Positions 1 through 5,206 of a stretch of DNA of 5,792 bases are shown in pieces. Position numbers and translations under genes: made by a program. The number at the start of each line of letters is the position of its first letter. Positions within the stretch are counted from its first letter, which is position 1. Source of the stretch: Gammaproteobacteria bacterium (lineage in GTDB: Bacteria; Pseudomonadota; Gammaproteobacteria; S144-34); assembly GCA_015487895.1 (NCBI GenBank), contig WFOW01000037.1, positions 1 through 5,792 of the forward strand, in the 5' to 3' direction. A model generated the notes under the pieces. That model was not told where the DNA came from, did no database searches, and was given only the letters and a program-made list of their open reading frames with translations.

Positions 1-1139
1 GCTTCCGGCCCGTGGGCAGGGACTTCCCGGTGTTCCTGCACCCGGAGACGGGCGAGGAGTACGCGCTCGCGCGCACCGAGCGCAAGACCGGGCCCGGCTA
101 CCACGGCTTCGCCTTCCACGCCGCGCCCGACGTGAGCCTCGAGGAGGACCTGCGCCGGCGCGACATCACCATCAACGCCATGGCCGAGGCCCCGGACGGC
201 ACCCTCGTCGACCCCTACGGCGGCCGCGCGGACCTCGAGCGCCGCCTGCTGCGCCATGTCTCGCCCGCCTTCGTCGAGGACCCGGTGCGGATCCTGCGCG
301 TGGCGCGCTTCGCCGCGCGTCTCGCCCCCCTCGGCTTCCGCGTCGCCGGCGAGACGCTCGCGCTCATGCGGCGCATGGTCGAGTCCGGCGAGGCCGACCA
401 CCTGGTGCCCGAGCGGGTGTGGCAGGAGCTGGTGCGCGCCCTGGGCGAGCCCGCCCCGCGCCGCTTCTTCGAGGTGCTGCGCGACTGCGGGGCGCTCGCG
501 CGCGTGCTGCCGGAGCTCGACCGGCTGTTCGGCGTGCCGCAGCCGCCGGAGCACCACCCGGAGGTGGACACCGGGGTGCACACCCTGCTGGTGCTCGATC
601 AGGCGGCGGCGCTCTCGCCGGAGCCCGTGGTGCGCTACGCCGCGCTGCTGCACGACCTCGGCAAGGGGCTGACGCCGCCGGAGGAATGGCCGCGCCACCA
701 CGGCCACGAGGCGCGCGGGGCGGAGCTCGCGCGCGCGGTGAGCGAGCGCCTGCGCGCGCCCGCGGAGTTCCGCGACCTCGCCGTGCTGACCGCGGCCGAG
801 CACGGGCGCGCCCACCGGGCACTGGAGCTGCGCCCGGCGACCGTGCTCGAGCTGCTCGAGCGCGCCGACGCCTTCCGCCGCCCGGACCGATTCGAGCGCT
901 TCCTGCTCGCCTGCGAGGCCGACAGCCGCGGCCGCCCGGGCTACGAGCGGCGCGAGTACGTGCAGGGGCGGCTCCTGCGCGAGGCGCGCGCGGCGGCCGC
1001 GGCCGTCTCGCCGCGGCCCTTCGTGGAGGCGGGGCTGAAGGGCGCGGCCGTGGGCGAAGCGCTGCGCCGCGCGCGCCTGCGCGCCATCCGCGAGGTGCAG
1101 GCACGCCACGCGAGGACGGAAGGCGGCGACGACGGCTGA
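1..1139 (+). CDS. cca: Multifunctional CCA-adding enzyme (tRNA nucleotidyltransferase with HD domain), 5'-truncated by the window edge
   Basis: This enzyme adds or repairs the 3'-terminal CCA of tRNAs, using CTP and ATP without a nucleic acid template. The HD-domain form also has 2',3'-cyclic phosphodiesterase, 2'-nucleotidase and phosphatase activities. The first whole codon is at 3-5, and the frame is open to the left edge. By recall of E. coli Cca, the first visible residue matches about residue 39, so the N-terminal GG..RD motif and the metal-binding DxD lie outside. Visible conserved segments are [11 protein letters not shown], the ARTERK block, [27 protein letters not shown] and the ERVWQEL block. 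A C-terminal HD domain follows, with [11 protein letters not shown] and [12 protein letters not shown], its His-Asp pair at 651-656. The YVQGRLLRE block lies near the end. The GTG at 12-14 is an internal valine, not the start. The gene converges on uppP, with 8 bases between the stop codons; uppP also adjoins cca in E. coli. Confidence 0.97.
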   Translation, partial: FRPVGRDFPVFLHPETGEEYALARTERKTGPGYHGFAFHAAPDVSLEEDLRRRDITINAMAEAPDGTLVDPYGGRADLERRLLRHVSPAFVEDPVRILRVARFAARLAPLGFRVAGETLALMRRMVESGEADHLVPERVWQELVRALGEPAPRRFFEVLRDCGALARVLPELDRLFGVPQPPEHHPEVDTGVHTLLVLDQAAALSPEPVVRYAALLHDLGKGLTPPEEWPRHHGHEARGAELARAVSERLRAPAEFRDLAVLTAAEHGRAHRALELRPATVLELLERADAFRRPDRFERFLLACEADSRGRPGYERREYVQGRLLREARAAAAAVSPRPFVEAGLKGAAVGEALRRARLRAIREVQARHARTEGGDDG

Positions 1140-1151
1140 GCCGCCCCTCAG
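1136..1151. repeat. Inverted repeat spanning the convergent stop codons of cca and uppP
   Basis: CTGAG (1136-1140) and CTCAG (1147-1151) form a perfect 5-bp inverted repeat around a 6-base loop. The TGA stops of both genes lie inside the arms. A competing arrangement pairs GGCGGC (1122-1127) with GCCGCC (1140-1145) across 12 bases. Neither has a T-tract on either strand, so a bidirectional intrinsic terminator is not supported. Part of the symmetry is automatic, because two convergent TGA stops are always complementary. With only 8 bases between the genes, read-through would give transcripts antisense to each other at their 3' ends. Confidence 0.3.
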
Positions 1152-1939
1152 AGCGTGGCCAGCAGGAACGCGCCGAGGGCGAGGCGGTAGAGCACGAAAG
1201 GCATCATCCCGACGCGCTCGATCCAGCGCAGGAAGAGCGCGATCACCGCCCACGCGGTGAGGCCCGCGGCGAGCGCCCCCGCGGCGAGCGCCCCCCACGG
1301 CACCGGCTCCGGGGCCTGCGCCAGCCGCGCCGCCTCCAGGGCGCCGGCGAGGGCGATGACCGGCATCGAGAGCAGGAAGGAGAAGCGCGCGGCGGCCTCG
1401 CGCGTCATCCCGAGGGCGAGGCCCGCCGCCATCGTCACGCCCGAGCGGGAGGCGCCGGGGACGATGGCGAGCGCCTGCGCGAGCCCCACCAGCAGCGCCT
1501 CGCGCCAGCCGAGCGCCTCCAACGTGCGGCGGCCGCGCCCCCAGCGGTCGGCCGCCCACAGGGCGAGCGCGAAGCCAATCGTGGCCCAGGCGACGACCCG
1601 CACCTCGCGCAGCGCCGTCGCCGCCAGGTGCTCGAAGGCGAGGCCCGCGAGGCCGACCGGCACCGTGGCGAGAACGATGGCCCAGGCAAGCCGCCCGTCG
1701 GCGTCGCGCCCGCCGCGCAGCGTGCGCGCCCAGCCCCGCGCGAGCCGCGCGATCTCGGCGCGGAAGTGCGCCACCACCGCCGCGAGGGTGCCGACGTGCA
1801 CGGCCACGTCGAAGGCGAGGCCCTGGTCCGGCCAGCCCACGAGCCGCGGCAGCAGCACCAGGTGCGCCGAGCTCGAGACCGGCAGGAACTCGAGCAGCCC
1901 CTGGAGCACCGCCAGCGCCGCCACCTGCGTCCCGTCCAC
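1148..1939 (-). CDS. uppP: Undecaprenyl-diphosphatase (BacA/UppP family)
   Basis: This integral membrane enzyme dephosphorylates undecaprenyl diphosphate to undecaprenyl phosphate, recycling the lipid carrier for peptidoglycan and other envelope polymers. Members are known to confer bacitracin tolerance. The 263-residue product is close to the usual 265-275. The N-terminal signature LQGLLEFLPVSSSAHL gives the QxxxE motif (Gln13, Glu17) and His26. The second signature, PGASRSG at 161-167, carries the conserved Arg165. FDVAVHVGTLAAVV near 43-56 and FLRWIERVGMMPF near the C terminus also fit the family. Hydrophobic stretches run along the whole chain, as expected for a polytopic protein. The start is GTG, chosen because GGAGG (1950-1946 on the minus strand) lies 6 bases upstream and the family's N-terminal motif begins a few residues later. 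It is the last gene of the probable methyltransferase-cyclase-uppP operon. I see nothing abnormal in the catalytic motifs. Confidence 0.97.
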   Translation of the reverse strand: MDGTQVAALAVLQGLLEFLPVSSSAHLVLLPRLVGWPDQGLAFDVAVHVGTLAAVVAHFRAEIARLARGWARTLRGGRDADGRLAWAIVLATVPVGLAGLAFEHLAATALREVRVVAWATIGFALALWAADRWGRGRRTLEALGWREALLVGLAQALAIVPGASRSGVTMAAGLALGMTREAAARFSFLLSMPVIALAGALEAARLAQAPEPVPWGALAAGALAAGLTAWAVIALFLRWIERVGMMPFVLYRLALGAFLLATL

Positions 1940-1945
1940 GCGTCC

Positions 1946-1950
1946 CCTCC
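1946..1950 (-). promoter_or_regulatory. Ribosome binding site of uppP
   Basis: Read on the minus strand the bases are GGAGG, continuing into GG, followed by a spacer to the GTG at 1939-1937. The spacing of 6 bases after GGAGG is good. This strong site decides the GTG start; an out-of-frame ATG at 1962-1960 is not used. Confidence 0.75.
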
Positions 1951-1952
1951 GC

Positions 1953-1977
1953 GCGCCCCCATGGGCGCCGGGGGCGC
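1953..1977 (-). repeat. GC-rich hairpin between the cyclase gene and uppP
   Basis: The 63-base gap between the cyclase stop and the uppP start holds a perfect 8-bp inverted repeat. GCGCCCCC at 1953-1960 pairs with GGGGGCGC at 1970-1977 around a 9-base loop. In the minus-strand mRNA it would fold only 2 bases upstream of the uppP Shine-Dalgarno sequence. There is no U-tract after it, so it is not a classic intrinsic terminator. It could affect read-through, RNA stability or ribosome access, or it could be a by-product of extreme GC content. The loop itself contains the palindrome GGCGCC, giving alternative folds. Confidence 0.4.
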
Positions 1978-2002
1978 ACCGTGCCGGCGCGCGGCGGGGC
2001 TG

Positions 2003-3064
2003 TCAAGCGCGGCTGCGGAAGCCGGCGGGGCGGTAGGGCGGCTCGAGGGCGCGGATCGTGAGCGGCTCGCGCAGGCCGTGCACCCAGGCGGTGCGCGCCG
2101 GCCCGAAGCGCAGGCCGTCGTCGCGGCTCGCGCGCGCGACCGCCTCGGAGACCACGATCGCCCCCGGCTCGGCGAGGTCGCACAGGCGCGAGGCGATGTT
2201 GACGGTCTGCCCGATCACGGAGTAGTCGAGGTGCTCGTCGGAGCCGATGTTGCCGATGAGGGCCTCTCCGGCGTGGATGCCGATGCCCACCTGCAGCAGC
2301 CGGCGGTTCTCGTTGGCGGGGTCGGCGGCGGCCGCGTCCATGATGTCGAGGGCGCAGCGGCAGGCGTTCTCGGCCTTCTGCGGCCCCTCGAAGACGGCCA
2401 TCACCCCGTCGCCGCCGAACTTGTCGATATAGCCGCCGTGGCTGTAGACGAGGTCCACCTGTACGCCGAGGTGGCGGCTCAAGATCTCGAACAGGCGCGG
2501 CGCCGGGATCTCGTCCGACAGCGCCGTGAAGCCGCGGATGTCCGAGAACAGCACGCACACCTCGCGGGCGATGGGCGGCGGCAGGATGCCCGTGACCGTG
2601 TAGGCCTCCACCAGGTGCTGCGTGCGCGGCGAGACGTAGCGCGCGAGGTTGCGCCGCAGGCGCTCGAGCTGGCGGTAGTACTCGAGCTTCTGCAGGTGGG
2701 CGCCGAGCCGCGCGCGCAGCACCACCGCGCTGAAGGGCTTGGCGAGGAAGTCGTCGGCGCCGGCGGCGAAGGCCTCGCGCAGCGACTCTTCGTCGTCGAT
2801 GGCCGTCACGAACAGGATGGGCGCCACGCGGTAGCGCGCCGTCGCGCGCAGCCGGCGGCAGAGCTCCAGCCCGTCCATGCCCGGCATGCGCACGTCGAGC
2901 AGGAAGGCGTCCACCGAGCCGCGCAGGGCCACGCGCAGGGCGTCGCTGCCGCTGGCCGCCTCGGTGACCGTATAGCCCTCGTTGGCGAGCATGCGCGCGA
3001 GCAGCCTGCGGCTGGTGGCGTCGTCGTCGACGATGAGGACGTTCAGGGGCGGGCCGCCGCGCAT
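2003..3064 (-). CDS. Response regulator with class III adenylate/guanylate cyclase output domain
   Basis: The 353-residue product has an N-terminal receiver domain (about 7-122) and a C-terminal class III nucleotide cyclase domain (about 165-340). A short, probably helical linker with an ARYVSP segment joins them. The receiver shows the acidic cluster DDD at 13-15, phosphoacceptor Asp57 in LLDVRMPGMDG, Thr87 and Lys109. The cyclase shows metal ligands Asp175 (LFSDIRGFT) and Asp219 (DKFGGDG), base-contacting Lys215, and Asn289 and Arg293 in GQTVNIASRL. Ser282 sits where adenylate cyclases usually have Asp or Thr. Lys plus Ser favours ATP over GTP, so cAMP is the likelier product; this is inference. 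No transmembrane segment is apparent, so it is probably cytosolic and switched by phosphorylation. No histidine kinase is in the window. The ATG lies 7 bases after the upstream methyltransferase stop, without a good Shine-Dalgarno sequence, which suggests translational coupling. Confidence 0.93.
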   Translation of the reverse strand: MRGGPPLNVLIVDDDATSRRLLARMLANEGYTVTEAASGSDALRVALRGSVDAFLLDVRMPGMDGLELCRRLRATARYRVAPILFVTAIDDEESLREAFAAGADDFLAKPFSAVVLRARLGAHLQKLEYYRQLERLRRNLARYVSPRTQHLVEAYTVTGILPPPIAREVCVLFSDIRGFTALSDEIPAPRLFEILSRHLGVQVDLVYSHGGYIDKFGGDGVMAVFEGPQKAENACRCALDIMDAAAADPANENRRLLQVGIGIHAGEALIGNIGSDEHLDYSVIGQTVNIASRLCDLAEPGAIVVSEAVARASRDDGLRFGPARTAWVHGLREPLTIRALEPPYRPAGFRSRA

Positions 3065-3071
3065 GGCCGGG

Positions 3072-4271
3072 CTAGAGACGGTGGCGCTCGTCGCGCAGGG
3101 CGAAGCCGGCGAGCGGGCCCTCGACGCCGCGGCCGAGGGCGATGGCCTTGAAGCGCTCGCCCATCTCGGTGGGCAGGGCGAGCGTGCGCACCTCCTGCGC
3201 GAGCCGCCAGCGCTCGCGCTCGGGCGCGGCGGCGAGCGCCTGCGCGTGGCGCTCGAGCCCGCAGCCCATCAGGAACCAGGCCTGGCTGGTGTAGCCGAGG
3301 AGCTCCATGCCGGCGGCCGCGCCCGCCTCGGCCACGGCGGTGAAGTCCACGTGGGCCGTGATGTCCTGCAGGCCCGCGAGCACGAGCGGCTCGCCGTGCG
3401 CGCGGTGGCGGTAGTGGCACATGAGGGTCCCATCCCGACGGGTCTCGTGGTAATACTCCGCCCGGGGGTGACCGTAGTCAACGAAGAGCGCCGCCCCGCG
3501 CCCGAGCAGCCCCGTCACCGTCGCCACCCAGGGCGCGAGCCGCAGGCACAGCTCCGAGGTGTAGCCCTCGGGCAGGGCGCGTCCCAGGTCTTCCTCCACC
3601 GCGCGCACCGCGCGCTCGAGCGCGGGCTCCGGGTCGAGCTCGACCCAGCCGAAGCCTTCGCCCGCGCGCGCCACGCCCAGCATGCGCACGCGCCCGCCGC
3701 GGATGCGGAAGCGGTGCACCGGCAGGGCGTCGAGCACCTCGTTGGCGACGATCACGCCGCGCACCGAGCCCGGCGCCGGCAGGCGCTCCCACCACTCCAC
3801 GCGGCCGGCGAGCGCGCCGGCGCGCGCGGCGAGCGTCGCGCGCTGGCGCTCGCGCAGCTCCGGGCTCACCTCGACGATGGCGTAGCGCCGCGGCGCGGCC
3901 CCCACGGCCTCCAGCGCGGCGAGCAGGCCCGCGGCGAGCGCGCCGCTGCCCGCGCCGAGCTCGACGACGGTGTCGCCGCCCGAGCGCTCCAGGACCTCGG
4001 CGCACTGCACCGCGAGGCACTGCGCGAACAGCCCGCCGAGCTCCGGCGCGGTCACGAAGTCGCCCGCCGGCCCCAGCTTGCGCGCGCCCGCGACGTAGTA
4101 GCCGAGCCCCGGCGCGTAGAGCGCGAGCTCCATGTAGCGCTCGAAGGGGATGGCCCCGCCGGCGGCGTCGATCTCGGCGGCGATGCGCGCGGTGAGGCGC
4201 GCGGCGTGGGCGCGCGCCTCGGGCGGAGGCTCGGGCAGGCCCCGGGGCGGGACGGCGGGTGCGACGGCCAT
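3072..4271 (-). CDS. SAM-dependent methyltransferase, MidA/NDUFAF7 family (DUF185)
   Basis: The 399-residue product belongs to the family of mitochondrial NDUFAF7/MidA, which dimethylates an arginine of the complex I subunit NDUFS2. The bacterial substrate is less certain, and NuoD is a natural candidate only by analogy. Family segments appear in order: IPFERYMELALYAPGLGYY (41-59), GDFVTAPELGGLFAQ (70-84), SAM-binding motif VVELGAGSGALA (102-113), NEVLDALPVHRF (177-188), FVDYGH (263-268), GTLMCHYRHRAHG (281-293), LQDITAHVDF (301-310) and MGERFKAI (370-377). The ATG at 4271-4269 is chosen because the family homology begins about 40 residues later and GGAGG lies just upstream, though with a short 3-base spacer. 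The frame stays open further upstream, but that stretch runs antisense through the divergent reductase gene. A GTG at 4328-4326 lacks a ribosome binding site. It is the first gene of the probable operon with the cyclase and uppP. Confidence 0.92.
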   Translation of the reverse strand: MAVAPAVPPRGLPEPPPEARAHAARLTARIAAEIDAAGGAIPFERYMELALYAPGLGYYVAGARKLGPAGDFVTAPELGGLFAQCLAVQCAEVLERSGGDTVVELGAGSGALAAGLLAALEAVGAAPRRYAIVEVSPELRERQRATLAARAGALAGRVEWWERLPAPGSVRGVIVANEVLDALPVHRFRIRGGRVRMLGVARAGEGFGWVELDPEPALERAVRAVEEDLGRALPEGYTSELCLRLAPWVATVTGLLGRGAALFVDYGHPRAEYYHETRRDGTLMCHYRHRAHGEPLVLAGLQDITAHVDFTAVAEAGAAAGMELLGYTSQAWFLMGCGLERHAQALAAAPERERWRLAQEVRTLALPTEMGERFKAIALGRGVEGPLAGFALRDERHRL

Positions 4272-4274
4272 GGC

Positions 4275-4279
4275 CCTCC
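4275..4279 (-). promoter_or_regulatory. Probable ribosome binding site of the MidA-family methyltransferase
   Basis: On the minus strand GGAGG lies 3 bases before the ATG at 4271-4269. The sequence is strong but the spacing is shorter than the usual 5-9 bases, so translation may be modest. No other start nearby has a better site. Confidence 0.45.
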
Positions 4280-4282
4280 GGC

Positions 4283-4312
4283 TTGGCCCCGGCGCCCGCG
4301 GGCCGGTAGCAT
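4283..4312 (+). promoter_or_regulatory. Candidate sigma-70-type promoter for the pteridine reductase
   Basis: In the 70-base divergent gap (4272-4341), TTGGCC (4283-4288) and TAGCAT (4307-4312) are separated by 18 bases. Each matches the consensus hexamer at four of six positions. Transcription would begin near 4319 and give a leader of about 23 bases containing the reductase Shine-Dalgarno sequence. In sequence this rich in GC, weak matches arise by chance, so this is a candidate only. Confidence 0.35.
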
Positions 4313-4330
4313 GGCGCGTCCGCGGCACCG

Positions 4331-4335
4331 GGAGG
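4331..4335 (+). promoter_or_regulatory. Ribosome binding site of the pteridine reductase
   Basis: GGAGG lies 6 bases before the ATG at 4342-4344. This good spacing decides the start, even though the frame is open back to about 4150 within the antisense methyltransferase gene. Confidence 0.8.
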
Positions 4336-4341
4336 CGGGAG

Positions 4342-5112
4342 ATGACGGAGACGACGGCCCATGATAGCGCAGCGCGCGACCTCACAGGCCGGGTGGCGCT
4401 GGTGACGGGCGCCGCCCACCGCATCGGCGCCGCCATCGCGCGCACGCTGCATGCGGCCGGCATGAACGTCGTGCTGCACTACCGCAGCTCGCGCGAGGCG
4501 GCCGAGCGCCTGCGCGAGTCGCTCGAGGCCCGCCGCGCGGGCTCGGTGCGGCTCGCGGCCGCCGACCTCGCGCGCTTCGAGGCCCTCGCTCCGCTGGCGG
4601 AGGAGGCGGCGGCCGCCTGGGGCCGGCTCGACGTCCTGGTCAACAACGCCTCCACCTTCTACCCCACCCCCTTCGGCACCGTGACCGAGGCGCAGTGGGA
4701 GGAGCTGCTCGCCACCAACCTCAAGGCCCCCTTCTTCCTCACGCAGGCGGCCGCCCCGCACCTGCGCGAGGCCGGCGGCTGCGTGGTGAACCTCGTGGAC
4801 ATCCACGCCGAGCGGCCGCTGCCCGGCTATCCCGTCTACAGCATCGCCAAGGCGGGGCTCGCCATGCTCACGCGCGCGCTGGCGCGCGAGCTCGGCCCGG
4901 AGGTGCGGGTCAACGGCGTCGCCCCGGGCGCCATCCTGTGGCCGGAGGGCATGGACGCCGAGACCAAGCGTCGCATCATCGAGCGCACGGCCCTCAAGCG
5001 GCGCGGCGACCCGCTCGACGTCGCGCGCGCGGTGCTGTTCCTGGTGCGCGAGGCCGACTACGTCACGGGCCAGGTGCTCGCGGTCGACGGCGGCCGCAGC
5101 CTCGGCCACTGA
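4342..5112 (+). CDS. Pteridine reductase (PTR1/FolM-like short-chain dehydrogenase)
   Basis: The 256-residue product is a cytosolic NADPH-dependent short-chain dehydrogenase/reductase. It is expected to reduce dihydropterins or dihydrofolate, as PTR1 and FolM do. The Rossmann motif is TGAAHRIG (22-29), the TGxxxRxG form typical of pteridine reductases rather than the usual TGxxxGxG. HYRSS (46-50), with Arg48 after the second strand, fits NADPH preference. NNAS lies at 101-104, followed by a TFYPTPFG segment typical of this group. The active site reads Asp153 (VDIHAERPL), Tyr166 and Lys170 (YSIAK). Asp stands where classical members have Ser, and the 13-residue Asp-Tyr spacing matches Leishmania PTR1. 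The C-terminal NGVAPGAILWPEG and TGQVLAVDGG segments also fit. The start is fixed by GGAGG 6 bases upstream. It is divergent from the methyltransferase. Monapterin versus dihydrobiopterin or folate preference cannot be read from the sequence. Confidence 0.92.
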   Translation: MTETTAHDSAARDLTGRVALVTGAAHRIGAAIARTLHAAGMNVVLHYRSSREAAERLRESLEARRAGSVRLAAADLARFEALAPLAEEAAAAWGRLDVLVNNASTFYPTPFGTVTEAQWEELLATNLKAPFFLTQAAAPHLREAGGCVVNLVDIHAERPLPGYPVYSIAKAGLAMLTRALARELGPEVRVNGVAPGAILWPEGMDAETKRRIIERTALKRRGDPLDVARAVLFLVREADYVTGQVLAVDGGRSLGH

Positions 5113-5206
5113 GGCGCGCCCGGCGTGAAGCCGCGCACGGCGGCGGGCGGGGGCACGCGCTAGCCTGCTTCCCTCCCCGACGACGTCACGCAGGAGGCGG
5201 TAAGGG
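5113..5206. other. Intergenic region between the pteridine reductase and the DUF2914 gene
   Basis: This 94-base gap is extremely GC-rich and contains no convincing terminator. The best hairpin is a 4-bp CGGC/GCCG stem around GTGAA (about 5121-5133), with no T-tract. TAGCCT at 5161-5166 could be a poor -10 element, but no -35 match stands at a suitable distance. The two genes may be cotranscribed or separately promoted; the sequence does not decide. Confidence 0.4.
5192..5197 (+). promoter_or_regulatory. Ribosome binding site of the DUF2914 gene
   Basis: A perfect AGGAGG lies 9 bases before the ATG at 5207-5209. It supports this start, which directly precedes a signal peptide. Confidence 0.8.

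Noticed and set aside
419..3151. A 910-codon open frame on the plus strand across uppP and the cyclase gene
   Set aside because: It runs out of frame through the end of cca and antisense to two clearly recognisable genes. Its product is compositionally biased, rich in Arg, Ala and Gly, with no family motif. Very high GC content suppresses stop codons and makes such shadows common.
4150..4341. An N-terminal extension of the pteridine reductase to an upstream start at 4150
   Set aside because: The added residues are low-complexity and antisense to the methyltransferase, and the ATG at 4342 has a well-placed GGAGG and gives the normal family length.
2982..4364. A 460-codon plus-strand frame antisense to the MidA-family methyltransferase
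   Set aside because: It has no recognisable domain, while the opposite strand encodes a complete conserved enzyme over the same bases.
4272..4463. An N-terminal extension of the methyltransferase to an ATG at 4463
   Set aside because: The extra 64 residues would be read antisense to the start of the reductase. They show no family similarity, and the ATG at 4271 has a Shine-Dalgarno sequence beside it.
5116..5160. A possible intrinsic terminator after the pteridine reductase
   Set aside because: Only a 4-bp stem can be drawn and no T-tract follows it.
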